Assembly: GCF_003730295.1 (NCBI RefSeq)
Contig: NZ_QTSZ01000052.1
Span: 1 to 64,000 of the forward strand
DNA: 64,000 nucleotides
Reading direction: 5' to 3'
From: Ornithinibacillus gellani
Lineage (GTDB): Bacteria; Bacillota; Bacilli; Bacillales; Amphibacillaceae
The notes under the pieces were generated by a model. The model was not told the DNA's origin and did not search any database. It saw only the letters and a program-made list of their open reading frames with translations. Shown piece by piece: positions 17,698-26,607 of this stretch. Numbering within the stretch: position 1 is the first letter of the stretch; each line of letters opens with the position of its first letter. The translations under genes were made by a program, and so were the position numbers.

Positions 17698-19317
17698 ATG
17701 GAACCTGACGTGGGAATTGTTATGCCCGTATATAAACAAAGCAGCAACCTTTTTATAGCGGCGATAGAATCCATCATCCATCAGAAGTATCCTTATTTTC
17801 ATTTGGTAATTGTTATCGATGGAGCGACGCCTAATGTAGTTCGTGTTGCAAATGAGTATGCCTCAAAAGATGCAAGAATAACGGTAATTGAAGAGGAGGA
17901 AAATAAAGGAACAGATGTTGCACTTAATATAGGATTTAATTATTTGCAGGGTAATGTAAATATACATTACCTAACCTGGGTTTCAAGTGACAATATTTAT
18001 TATCCTGATTTTGTAGGCGTTTTAAGAGAACTATTAGTGGAATCTCCTTCAAATATCGGTTTGGCTTATGGGGGCTTTCATGTTATGGATGACAATGGAG
18101 AAGACATCGATAAAACAATAGCATGGAATAAACGTTTAAACCAGCCAAAGGAAAACTTAATACAAGAGTATTTCATCGGTTATGCATTTATGTATAAGAA
18201 AGCTTTCGCACAAAAAATAGAAGGATATAGGTATATGCCTGTTGAAGATTATGATTATTTTTTACGGCTGACGGAGCATTGTGACATTACATTTACACCT
18301 CAAAAACTAATGGGATTCAGATTCAGCTCCCCTTACAGTAACTCCCTGCAAATCAGTAATTCTCCGGAAGTAAGCCAACGGAGAAACGATCTTTTATTTA
18401 TTGTGATGAAAGAGGCCCGCCACCGTAGGGATAAATTACGCAAATTGGAGAAGCAATACAAAATAGATGCAAGGTATAGTAATCCATATACTGGACCAAC
18501 TATCGCTAATAATCGCGTTATTATATATATTCCATTTAATAATTTAAATGTTCAAGAGACACTTCCTGAAGACCATCCAGCAAATCAAACTCAAAAAAAT
18601 ATCCATTTAACAGAAGAATGGATTAATAATAGAATTTCCATTTTTATGAACTTCACTTTAAAAAGTCTAGTGAATCAGTCCAATCAAAACTATCTTGCCT
18701 TTGTCGTATATCACGATAGCACCAAACCATATATTGATAAAGCTTTGCAAAATTACCCTGAACTTCCTTTTCATATTCAATTTATCTCCAGCAGCGGATA
18801 TGAAGAAGCTGTAATAAAAGCACTAGACGGCTATGATTACTTCTATGAGCTTCATTTATACAGTGATGATGCGTACCATAAGGATTATATTGAACAGCTT
18901 TATCATTATCGCCCTGCCCCTCAAACAAAGGTATTAATTTGTCAAAATGGCTATGCCTATCAATCCAACACACATGAATTAGTAGAGTACTATAATTTTT
19001 CAAGCTCCTTTAATTGTCTGATTTATAATGTGAAAGACTATGTAAATGGTGTAAGACACAATATTTACGAACCAGTATGGACAGGGGCTATTGCGCTTCC
19101 ACATGAAATTATTAGCAATCGAGTCTATCTTAATCATGCCCATGAAGCTAATTCAGCTTTTTTCCTCGAGGATGAAAAAAACTGGAACTGGCGTAACGAA
19201 AAAGGGGAGCCTCTAAACCTGGTTGAGAACACGATAACCAATAATGAGGAAAAACAAAGGATTTTACAAGAATTTTTGGGGCCTAATTATAGAATGGAAC
19301 AAACGGGCCTTGACTAG
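17698..19317 (+). CDS. Large family 2 glycosyltransferase, two-domain
   Basis: A 539-residue protein. Residues 1-230 form a GT2 domain (VGIVMPVYKQSSNLF, then VIVIDGATPN, the Asp motif WVSSDNIYYPDF and VEDYDYFLRL). From about residue 270 a second region (VIIYIPFNN, HDSTKPYIDKAL, ELHLYSDDAYHKDYI) looks like another GT-A-type or rhamnan-synthesis-like domain with its own SDD. AAGGGATG precedes the ATG. capE starts 47 nt downstream, so this glycosyltransferase is the best candidate to use the UDP-L-FucNAc made by capEFG. The acceptor is unknown. Confidence 0.8.
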   Translation: MEPDVGIVMPVYKQSSNLFIAAIESIIHQKYPYFHLVIVIDGATPNVVRVANEYASKDARITVIEEEENKGTDVALNIGFNYLQGNVNIHYLTWVSSDNIYYPDFVGVLRELLVESPSNIGLAYGGFHVMDDNGEDIDKTIAWNKRLNQPKENLIQEYFIGYAFMYKKAFAQKIEGYRYMPVEDYDYFLRLTEHCDITFTPQKLMGFRFSSPYSNSLQISNSPEVSQRRNDLLFIVMKEARHRRDKLRKLEKQYKIDARYSNPYTGPTIANNRVIIYIPFNNLNVQETLPEDHPANQTQKNIHLTEEWINNRISIFMNFTLKSLVNQSNQNYLAFVVYHDSTKPYIDKALQNYPELPFHIQFISSSGYEEAVIKALDGYDYFYELHLYSDDAYHKDYIEQLYHYRPAPQTKVLICQNGYAYQSNTHELVEYYNFSSSFNCLIYNVKDYVNGVRHNIYEPVWTGAIALPHEIISNRVYLNHAHEANSAFFLEDEKNWNWRNEKGEPLNLVENTITNNEEKQRILQEFLGPNYRMEQTGLD

Positions 19318-19364
19318 TTAACCAGCTATTGCATATAAACGAAATGAATTGGAGGCCACAAGGA

Positions 19365-20354
19365 ATGTATGAAGGTAAAACAATTTTGGTAACGGGAGGA
19401 ACAGGCTCCTGGGGGCAAGAATTAACAAAGAAGTTACTCGCCCAAAGCCCGAAGGAAATACGGATTTTTTCACGTAATGAATTTCTCCAAGTAAATATGA
19501 AACGTCTTTTTGATCATCACGAAGCGTTAAAATTCGTGATTGGTGATGTCAGGGATTATCAATCTGTTAACGATGCAATGCAAAACGTGGACTATGTATT
19601 TCATCTTGCAGCCCTCAAGCATGTACCTGTTTGTGAATTTCAACCTGGAGAGGCGCTTAAAACAAATGTCAGCGGTACGGAAAACATTATACGAGCAAGT
19701 ATTTCAAACCGCGTAAAAAAGGTCATTGACGTTTCTACGGACAAAGCAGTTGAACCTGTTAATTTTTATGGCATGACAAAATCATTTGGGGAAAAGCTGA
19801 TGATTCGTGCAAATGATAATAGTGATTCGACACGGTTTGTCTGTATTCGAGGAGGAAATGTGCTTGGAACTAACGGTAGTGTTGTACCAATTTTTAAAAA
19901 ACAAATATTGGAAAACAAAGATGTAACCTTGACATCCAAAGCTATGACACGGTTTTTCCTATCCGTTTCGGAGGCTATTGACTTATTGCTGAAAGCCTCG
20001 GAAGCAGCTATAGGTGGGGAAATTTTTGTCATGAAAATGAATGCCTGCCGCATAACCGATTTAATCCATGTATTGAGCAAGCAACTTGCAGCAAATTCAA
20101 TTTCAATAAAAGAAATCGGAATACGACCTGGTGAAAAATTACACGAGGTTCTAGTTTCCAGCTATGAAGCACCACACACATTTAAATACAGTAATCAATA
20201 TTATGTGATTCTGCCAACCCACCCTTCCAATAATCTTCTAAAGCAATATCAACATTTACCAAAAGCAACCTTTAAACAATATCAATCTGATGACTTTCTT
20301 ATGTCTGCTAATGAAATTACCGACATGTTAAAGCATGGAGGATTCCTTGCATAA
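19365..20354 (+). CDS. capE: UDP-GlcNAc 4,6-dehydratase/5-epimerase (CapE/FnlA type)
   Basis: Short-chain dehydrogenase fold enzyme that converts UDP-GlcNAc to a 4-keto-6-deoxy L-sugar, step one to UDP-N-acetyl-L-fucosamine. The 329 residues show the NAD-binding TGGTGSWG (10-17), AALKHVPVCEF and STDKAVEPVNFYGMTK, the last with the Tyr-Lys pair typical of CapE/WbjB. I start at ATG 19365 (GGAGG nine nt upstream) and not the in-frame TTG at 19329. The ordered neighbours capF and capG make this assignment stronger than for an isolated dehydratase. Confidence 0.88.
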   Translation: MYEGKTILVTGGTGSWGQELTKKLLAQSPKEIRIFSRNEFLQVNMKRLFDHHEALKFVIGDVRDYQSVNDAMQNVDYVFHLAALKHVPVCEFQPGEALKTNVSGTENIIRASISNRVKKVIDVSTDKAVEPVNFYGMTKSFGEKLMIRANDNSDSTRFVCIRGGNVLGTNGSVVPIFKKQILENKDVTLTSKAMTRFFLSVSEAIDLLLKASEAAIGGEIFVMKMNACRITDLIHVLSKQLAANSISIKEIGIRPGEKLHEVLVSSYEAPHTFKYSNQYYVILPTHPSNNLLKQYQHLPKATFKQYQSDDFLMSANEITDMLKHGGFLA

Positions 20355-20459
20355 AAACGGTTGAACACTTATAAGATGTTATTTAAAAAAGATGATCATG
20401 ACTAAACTAATAACTGCATTAGACAGCAGATCTGAATTCTTCACAATGGGAGTGATTTC

Positions 20460-21578
20460 GTGAATGTTTTAGTTACCGGGGCTGATGGTTTTATCGGTAA
20501 AAACTTACTAGAAGCCCTTAAGCGATTAGATAACATTACCGTCCAAACCTTTACAAGAAAAAATAGCTTAAAAGATTTGGATACATTTTTGGATAGCGTA
20601 GACTTAATTTATCACCTAGCCGGTGTTAATCGCTCCAAAGATAAAGATGAATTTAATAAAGATAATGTTGCGTTAATAGAAAATATGATAAGGATGCTTC
20701 GTCGCAAAAAAAGAAAACCAACGATTATCTTTTCATCATCTACACAAGCAAAAAATGACACACCATACGGCAGGAGCAAAAGAAAAGCAGAAATCGAACT
20801 CATTCAATATGCCAAGGAATTAGATATACAGTTATATATATACAGATTGCCGAACGTCTTTGGTAAATGGTGTCGCCCTAATTATAATTCTGTCGTAGCC
20901 ACATTTTGCTACAATATTTCACATGATCTGGAAATTACAATAAATAACCCGGCTGTTGAGCTGGATTTGGTTTATATCCATGATGTAATAGACGAATTTA
21001 TACAAGTAATGAAAGACAAACAGCCGAAACAGAAGCAAACCACCTATTTTTTTGAAGTCTCACCTGTCCATAAACTAACACTCCAAAGATTAGCAGATAC
21101 CCTTTATCAATTTAAAAATATGAGAGAGAATTTATGGGTTCCAGATTTCTCTGACCCATTAACGGAAGCTTTATATTCCACGTATCTATCGTATCTGGAT
21201 GAACATGATCTTTCCTATAAATTAGATATGAAGGTCGACCACAGAGGAAGTTTGGCAGAATTATTTAAATCATCCTATTTTGGGCAAATTTTTGTATCTA
21301 AATCGAAGCAAGGGGTTGTGCGCGGCAATCATTATCATGACCATAAGGTGGAAAAGTTTTGTGTCATTAACGGTCAGGCCGAGGTTAAGCTTCGTTCCGT
21401 TTTATCACGTCACGTGGTGTCCTATGTTGTTTCTGGAAACAAGTTGGAGATCATTGACATCCCCCCTGGATATACGCATTCATTGGAAAATTTAACTGAT
21501 CAGGAGCTAACTGTTTTGTTTTGGGCAAACGAGGCCTTCGATCCAAAGAATCCTGATACGTATAATAATGAGGTGTAA
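20460..21578 (+). CDS. capF: CapF-type bifunctional reductase/epimerase (UDP-FucNAc pathway)
   Basis: Second enzyme of UDP-N-acetyl-L-fucosamine synthesis. The 372 residues have an N-terminal NAD(P)-binding domain (VTGADGFIGKNLL, YHLAGVNRSKD, SSSTQAKND) and, from about residue 245, a cupin domain (VVRGNHYHDHKVEKF, with the metal-binding histidines, then IDIPPGYTHSLEN). This two-domain layout is specific to CapF/FnlB-like proteins, in which the cupin epimerises and the SDR part reduces. The start is GTG 20460 after GGGAGTGA. A 105-nt gap separates it from capE and only 6 nt from capG. Confidence 0.9.
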   Translation: MNVLVTGADGFIGKNLLEALKRLDNITVQTFTRKNSLKDLDTFLDSVDLIYHLAGVNRSKDKDEFNKDNVALIENMIRMLRRKKRKPTIIFSSSTQAKNDTPYGRSKRKAEIELIQYAKELDIQLYIYRLPNVFGKWCRPNYNSVVATFCYNISHDLEITINNPAVELDLVYIHDVIDEFIQVMKDKQPKQKQTTYFFEVSPVHKLTLQRLADTLYQFKNMRENLWVPDFSDPLTEALYSTYLSYLDEHDLSYKLDMKVDHRGSLAELFKSSYFGQIFVSKSKQGVVRGNHYHDHKVEKFCVINGQAEVKLRSVLSRHVVSYVVSGNKLEIIDIPPGYTHSLENLTDQELTVLFWANEAFDPKNPDTYNNEV

Positions 21579-21584
21579 CATGGA

Positions 21585-22706
21585 ATGAAAATAAAAAAAG
21601 TCATGACAATTGTTGGTACACGACCTGAAGTATTACGATTATCTGCTGTGATAAAGGCATGTGATTCGTATTTTAATCACATTTTGGTTCATACAGGACA
21701 AAATTGGGATTATTATCTGAATAAAGTTTTTTTCGAGGAATTGGATATTCGAGAACCTGATTATTTTTTGAATGTCGTTGGCAACCACTTGGGCGAAACG
21801 ATGGGTAATATTATTTCTAAAACGTATGAAGTCCTAGAAAAGGAAAAACCAGATGCATTATTAATATTAGGAGATACCAACAGTACGTTGTGTGCAATTT
21901 CTGCCAAACGTTTAAAGATTCCCATATTCCATATGGAGGCTGGGAATAGGTGCTTTGATCAAAATGTCCCAGAAGAAATCAATCGTAAAATCGTTGATCA
22001 CACTAGTGATGTCAACCTTCCTTATACAGAGCATAGCCGGCGCTATCTCTTAAGTGAAGGCATACCAAAAGAATATATATTCGTTACTGGTTCTCCAATG
22101 ACCGAGGTCCTTACGTTATCCATGGAAGACATTCATAAAAGTGATGTTCTCAATCGATTAGGACTGGATAAGAAAAAGTATATACTCGTGAGCGCGCATC
22201 GCGAGGAAAACATTGATCATCCAATCCATTTTAAAAATCTGATGGACGCACTAAACGAAGTGGCAAAGATATATAATATGCCCATTGTTTACTCCACTCA
22301 CCCAAGAAGCTTGAAGAAAATTAAAGAACAAAAAGTAGCCTTTCATCCACTCATACAATCCCTGAAACCATTTGGATTTTTTGACTATAATCAACTTCAG
22401 CAACATGCTTTTTGTGTTCTATCAGATAGTGGAACACTAAGTGAGGAATCCTCCATTCTTAACTTTCCAGCGGTCTTAATTAGAACCAGTACAGAACGTC
22501 CAGAAGTGCTGGATAAAGGATCCATGGTTATTGGCGGAATTACAGCTGACGAAATCCTGCAAGCCATAAGATTGGCAACCGAATTGTATGGAAAGAGCCA
22601 TGTACAGCCGCAAGACTACAGGGACACAAATGTATCACATAAGGTGGTTCAGTTGATTGAAAGCTACACAGAGATAATCGATAGGAATGTTTGGAAAAAA
22701 AGATAA
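21585..22706 (+). CDS. capG: UDP-sugar 2-epimerase (CapG/FnlC, WecB family)
   Basis: Non-hydrolysing 2-epimerase fold of 373 residues, the last step to UDP-N-acetyl-L-fucosamine in this gene order. Visible motifs include MTIVGTRPEVLR at the start, ILGDTNSTL, HMEAGNRCFDQNVPEEINRK and SDSGTLSEESSIL, all in the UDP-GlcNAc 2-epimerase family. GAGGTG lies upstream of the ATG. On its own it could be WecB/MnaA; behind capE and capF the CapG role is preferred. A gap of 160 nt without clear terminator follows. Confidence 0.88.
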   Translation: MKIKKVMTIVGTRPEVLRLSAVIKACDSYFNHILVHTGQNWDYYLNKVFFEELDIREPDYFLNVVGNHLGETMGNIISKTYEVLEKEKPDALLILGDTNSTLCAISAKRLKIPIFHMEAGNRCFDQNVPEEINRKIVDHTSDVNLPYTEHSRRYLLSEGIPKEYIFVTGSPMTEVLTLSMEDIHKSDVLNRLGLDKKKYILVSAHREENIDHPIHFKNLMDALNEVAKIYNMPIVYSTHPRSLKKIKEQKVAFHPLIQSLKPFGFFDYNQLQQHAFCVLSDSGTLSEESSILNFPAVLIRTSTERPEVLDKGSMVIGGITADEILQAIRLATELYGKSHVQPQDYRDTNVSHKVVQLIESYTEIIDRNVWKKR

Positions 22707-22868
22707 GACTAAATGATCATGCACCATACACTACTCCACTTTGAAATAAGATATATTTGTTGGCATCATTAATATGAAACGTCATTTCCCAAATTACTAG
22801 CCTAAGCAAAATTACAGTCGTTCCACCAATACCATGCTATGATGGAATCAGTTAGGAGTGTGGAATGA

Positions 22869-23207
22869 TTGAGAGATTTCCATGAACTAAATCAACTATC
22901 AGAGATAGAACATTTTATTCAAGATCATGAACTGGCGTTTTTGTTTATTTCTCGTAAAAATTGCAGTGTTTGCATAGGACTCAAGCCGCAAATCCAACAA
23001 CTGATGGAAGACTTTCCTAAAATAGCAATTGGATATGTTGATGCGGATCAAGTACCAGAAATCGCTGGTCGATTTTCTATATTTACAGTCCCTGTATTAT
23101 TGCTACTCATCGATGGCAAGGAATATATTCGTGAGGCGCGAATCGTACACACAGATATATTGAATCAAAAGCTAAAACGTGTATACGAAAATATGGTTGG
23201 CAACTAA
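22869..23207 (+). CDS. Thioredoxin-like protein with CxxC
   Basis: A 112-residue thioredoxin-fold protein without signal peptide, so cytoplasmic. The active-site pair is Cys32/Cys35 (NCSVC), followed by a cis-Pro strand TVPVLLLLIDGKE. The CSVC dipeptide differs from classical CGPC, so it may be a specialised reductase or bacilliredoxin-like protein. The start is TTG 22869 with TTAGGAGTG upstream; ATG 22865 hits a stop after six codons. An extended -10 (TGCTATGAT, 22835-22843) lies before it. The stop codon sits in the loop of the terminator. Confidence 0.78.
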   Translation: MRDFHELNQLSEIEHFIQDHELAFLFISRKNCSVCIGLKPQIQQLMEDFPKIAIGYVDADQVPEIAGRFSIFTVPVLLLLIDGKEYIREARIVHTDILNQKLKRVYENMVGN

Positions 23208-23224
23208 TGCCAACCATATTTTCA
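23187..23224 (+). terminator. Hairpin over the stop codon of the thioredoxin-like gene
   Basis: A perfect 16-bp stem, GAAAATATGGTTGGCA with TGCCAACCATATTTTC, has the TAA stop in its 5-nt loop. The long symmetric A/T ends allow use in both directions, so it can also stop transcripts from the convergent operon ending at 23253. Confidence 0.75.
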
Positions 23225-23252
23225 TTGTAAAACACAAGGAAATTCATTTTAT

Positions 23253-24440
23253 TTATGGAACCCTGATTTGATCAATAACCAATTGATAACCCTTTTTCTT
23301 TGCGGAATCTTTAAACTCCAATATGCCTTCATATAAGCTTTCACCTGATTGGGCATCCATTACCCGCAATATGGATGAACTTCCATCGCTCATTGGATTA
23401 TCAATCGTATAAATTTTTCCATTACTGAATGTTAGGCTAGATCCTTCTTTAAGCCAATCAAAACTGTGCTCCTCTTCCTGCTTTCCAGTATCTACATTCC
23501 ACTCGCCAATGGTTTGTTTTCCATCTTGATGCAAAAGGAAGTACAGCATGTTGCCTCGGAAATAAACTGGGTCTGCACCTTTCCATTCTTTTGGAAGTGC
23601 AACTGGCTTCATTTCTTTCGTTTCTAAATCATAAATAGACAGTTGATCCAACTCGATATTGGTCCCCTCTGGTTCCACGAATTCCTCAACCAAGCTACCT
23701 ACTAGCAGCTGCTGATTACCAAGTTCCTCATCATCATTGATTAATATAAATGGACTACTCCACGTATTGTCTCTCTGATCAAAAGTTAAAAGTGTTTCCT
23801 GATTGACCAATTTTTTCGATGCCAATTCAATCGTAAACATCTCCAGTTGTTCACCTGTACGACCATCTTCATCATTTAAATTGGAATAGCTTTTGGCAGC
23901 TATACTTAATTTACCTTGATGATAAAACACTTGCTCTGCATAGACATAATCATACGTTTCCTCATTTGGTACAGGAATGGTAAAATCTGTCGACTGATTT
24001 GTTTTCTTATCCAATACATCCACTTGGATCGTAAAGCTGTCTGGATTATAATTTTTATATTCCACTTCAATATCGCCATAAATTAGCACATCAGCATTTT
24101 CATAAAACAATTCTGCTCTCTCTAATTTCCCACGCATGAAACCGCGATGTTCCTTGACAAGCTGCTCCACTTCTGGTTGAAACATAAGATTTAATTTTTT
24201 TAAATAACCCATACGTTCAAAATAAATCGTTTCATCTGGTCTAATCAGCACATTGCTTACATTTTCATTATTTTCCACATAACCTTCAATTTGAAGATCA
24301 GCTATTTCTTTCCGGTCTCCATCTTGGTTTTTCATTACTACCTCAGGCAGCTTGCTGGCCTCAATCCGATTATGAATATAGAAGGTGCTAAAGATAAGCA
24401 CCGGTACAATCGTTAATACGAGTAATTTCCAATAACGCAT
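23253..24440 (-). CDS. Membrane-anchored extracytoplasmic protein of the GntR-ABC operon
   Basis: A 395-residue protein of unknown function. An N-terminal membrane anchor (WKLLVLTIVPVLIFSTFYI, 4-22) is followed by a long exported region rich in short beta-strand segments such as YFRGNMLYFLLHQDG and FSNGKIYTIDN, suggestive of a beta-propeller or WD-like sensor. No catalytic motif is recognised. It is the last gene of the operon, 15 nt after the permease, so it probably assists or senses for that transporter. Confidence 0.7.
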   Translation of the reverse strand: MRYWKLLVLTIVPVLIFSTFYIHNRIEASKLPEVVMKNQDGDRKEIADLQIEGYVENNENVSNVLIRPDETIYFERMGYLKKLNLMFQPEVEQLVKEHRGFMRGKLERAELFYENADVLIYGDIEVEYKNYNPDSFTIQVDVLDKKTNQSTDFTIPVPNEETYDYVYAEQVFYHQGKLSIAAKSYSNLNDEDGRTGEQLEMFTIELASKKLVNQETLLTFDQRDNTWSSPFILINDDEELGNQQLLVGSLVEEFVEPEGTNIELDQLSIYDLETKEMKPVALPKEWKGADPVYFRGNMLYFLLHQDGKQTIGEWNVDTGKQEEEHSFDWLKEGSSLTFSNGKIYTIDNPMSDGSSSILRVMDAQSGESLYEGILEFKDSAKKKGYQLVIDQIRVP

Positions 24441-24455
24441 CTCATTCTCCCCCTA

Positions 24456-25289
24456 TCAAACTGTTACTTTTTTATTCAATAAATAATGACTTGTAAATAA
24501 TGACATTCCCGTAACCAAAAGCCCCATCACTATCGTTATTCCAACTAATTCAATTGGGTATAGATAACCGTACATAAAGAACTCGTCGATAAGAACTGGG
24601 AGCATGAGTAAACCGACAGATAAAGCGATATAAACTACTCCAATTAAAATCCCTTTCCAACGAAAGCTTCGTTCAAAAAGAATCGCAGTAAAGATAACCA
24701 AAATGCTCATTGCACCAGCACCATACCAAAGGAAGAATTCCGTTGGGGTTAATGGAAATAAAACAGCTGCAAAATTTAAGCTAAAGATGGTTTGCAAAAT
24801 ATTTAAATCCAACCGAAAATCAACTGGAACCATCCATTGCATCACAACTGCCTCAACAGGAAACAATGCCAGCTGTAAGGCAACCATTCCGATGACCATT
24901 AAGAAGATAGTTGTTGCCTTAGCTAAATATACATTCATTCTTGCTGTAGGAATCATAAGCAACCGATAGATAAAGGTATTTTTCCCTAGCCAATCGCGAT
25001 ACCAAATGAGAAACATATAAAATAATAAAGCCGCCCCACACAAGGCAATTGGACCCATGAACCAAATACTTTGTGTCAACCAATAAAATGAAAATTCACC
25101 ATGCTGATTAATAAATTCAGTTTTCGACATCATATTTTTGTACATTTCTTCATTTGCCAGGCCCATATAGGATTTTGATTTCACAATTACACCCGTGATT
25201 TGCATAATAATGGTGAAGCAAATCATTACCACATACAATTTCATAAATCGGCTTAGTTCAAAATTAACTAATTTTAAATAATTGCTCAT
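24456..25289 (-). CDS. ABC transporter permease (GntR-regulated operon)
   Basis: A 277-residue membrane protein with about six hydrophobic helices (for example FMKLYVVMICFTIIMQITGVIV and IVIFTAILFERSF). It resembles ABC-2 type permeases without conserved catalytic residues. Its start overlaps the ATPase stop by 4 nt (ATGA). With the GntR, ATPase and anchored protein genes it forms a four-gene unit similar in layout to the B. subtilis Ytr/Yhc-type systems, which respond to cell-envelope stress. The substrate is unknown. Confidence 0.78.
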   Translation of the reverse strand: MSNYLKLVNFELSRFMKLYVVMICFTIIMQITGVIVKSKSYMGLANEEMYKNMMSKTEFINQHGEFSFYWLTQSIWFMGPIALCGAALLFYMFLIWYRDWLGKNTFIYRLLMIPTARMNVYLAKATTIFLMVIGMVALQLALFPVEAVVMQWMVPVDFRLDLNILQTIFSLNFAAVLFPLTPTEFFLWYGAGAMSILVIFTAILFERSFRWKGILIGVVYIALSVGLLMLPVLIDEFFMYGYLYPIELVGITIVMGLLVTGMSLFTSHYLLNKKVTV

Positions 25290-25975
25290 GCTTGATACAC
25301 CTCTCTCATCACATCAACAACAGATTTCCCTTCTTGTTCACGAACTTCCTCTGTTGCAAATTCCTTTAGTACCCGACCATTGTCCAGCAAAACGACATGA
25401 TCAATTAAATGCTCGATGTCACTGATTTCATGCGTCGTAATAATCACACCACGATCCTCGATTAAATGTGTCGTAAAAACCTCAGCAATTTTTTCCCGAC
25501 TAAACATATCTATTCCAGAAAACGGTTCATCCATTAACACATAATCCACATCCATTGCGAGTCCCAGCAATAAATTAACCTTTGCCGTGTTACCTTTAGA
25601 TAAACTGGAAACACGGTCATTCGCATTTAGCTTAAAAAAGTCCAATAATTCGGTTGCCCGTTTCTCATTCCAGCAGTCATAAAAATCATCCATAAATTGC
25701 ATTGCTTCCGATATTTTCATATGGGGCATGACCGTAATTGCATCTGGTATGAAGGTGATTTTCTCATAGCTTTTCTTTGTGATGCTTTCGCCATTTAATA
25801 AAATCTGACCACCATTTATGGCTGTGAGTCTCATAATCGCATTCAATATGGTTGTTTTACCTACCCCATTAATACCAATCAAGCAGGTGATTTCACCTTT
25901 TTTTGCTGTAAATGAAACACCTTTTAATACTTGCTTCCTGCCAAACTTCTTTTTCAAATCCTTGACCTCTAACAT
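25286..25975 (-). CDS. ABC transporter ATPase, YtrB-like
   Basis: A 229-residue nucleotide-binding subunit. Walker A is GINGVGKTT, Walker B is DYVLMDEPFSGID and the switch histidine is in VIITTHEISDIEHL. The signature is LSKGNTAK in place of LSGGQ, a variant common in the YtrB/YhcG-type subfamily. ATG 25975 sits 11 nt after the GntR gene. It partners the permease at 24456-25289 and probably works as a dimer of identical subunits. Confidence 0.85.
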   Translation of the reverse strand: MLEVKDLKKKFGRKQVLKGVSFTAKKGEITCLIGINGVGKTTILNAIMRLTAINGGQILLNGESITKKSYEKITFIPDAITVMPHMKISEAMQFMDDFYDCWNEKRATELLDFFKLNANDRVSSLSKGNTAKVNLLLGLAMDVDYVLMDEPFSGIDMFSREKIAEVFTTHLIEDRGVIITTHEISDIEHLIDHVVLLDNGRVLKEFATEEVREQEGKSVVDVMREVYQA

Positions 25976-25986
25976 ATCTTAACCCC

Positions 25987-26361
25987 CTAGTCCGCTCTTT
26001 TCCGATTATAATTTTCTTTTACAAGCTCCACCGCTTCTTCCAGTGACACATCAATAGATTGAATGGAATGAATAAATTCCGTTACTGCCTCTAGCACTAG
26101 CTCTTTGCGAACATCCGTTAAAATGGTTTCATCCATTGTAATTCGACTTGGCATATTCCCTTCCGTAAATATCAAACCGAGCTCCTCCATTTCCTTGTAT
26201 GCACGCTGGGCCGTATTAGGATTTATTTTCAATTGATTTGCAATTTCTCTTCTGGATGCAATTTCCTCACCAGGTGCCAATTGCCCCGTGGCAATCTGTT
26301 CTTTAAAATAGCGCATCACTTGTACATATACGGGATCACGTTTATTTACATTTATTTTCAT
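25987..26361 (-). CDS. GntR-family regulator, YtrA subfamily
   Basis: A short GntR regulator of 124 residues with an N-terminal winged helix (PVYVQVMRYFKEQIA, then IASRREIANQLKINPNTAQRAYKEMEELGLIF). Only a short helical tail follows, without a ligand-binding domain. That is the YtrA type, which usually represses its own ABC operon. AGGTAGGAGATGG precedes the ATG. Three near-identical palindromes in its promoter (26404-26493) are the likely operators, so autoregulation is inferred. Confidence 0.88.
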   Translation of the reverse strand: MKINVNKRDPVYVQVMRYFKEQIATGQLAPGEEIASRREIANQLKINPNTAQRAYKEMEELGLIFTEGNMPSRITMDETILTDVRKELVLEAVTEFIHSIQSIDVSLEEAVELVKENYNRKRAD

Positions 26362-26403
26362 GAATCCATCTCCTACCTGTCTTCTTCAGATGCGTATCCC
26401 ATC

Positions 26404-26493
26404 GTGTATTAACTAGTTAGTACACAATGGGCAAAAAATATAGTGTATTAATCACTTCATACACCACTTAACTGTATTATACGGTTAATACAC
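26404..26493 (-). promoter_or_regulatory. Three palindromic operators for the GntR regulator
   Basis: Three 22-bp imperfect inverted repeats are visible: GTGTATTA-N6-TAGTACAC at 26404-26425, GTGTATTA-N7-CATACAC at 26443-26464, and CTGTATTA-N6-TAATACAC at 26472-26493. The half-site GTGTATTA or GTGTACTA is the kind bound by YtrA-subfamily GntR proteins. Start-to-start spacings are 39 and 29 bp. The distal one overlaps the -10 element. Confidence 0.75.
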
Positions 26494-26503
26494 CCAAAGT
26501 CAA
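26476..26503 (-). promoter_or_regulatory. Sigma-A promoter of the GntR-ABC operon
   Basis: Read on the minus strand: TTGACT (26503-26498), a 16-nt spacer and TATAAT (26481-26476). The -10 lies inside the third palindrome, so repressor binding should block RNA polymerase. Confidence 0.75.
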
Positions 26504-26607
26504 TGATTATTTTAAAACTTTTTTTGAATCCAATGAGCAACAGAAAAAAGGTCCCGCTATAAATTATGTTAAAATAGATGCATTGGGAATATTAAAGGAG
26601 AAATCAA

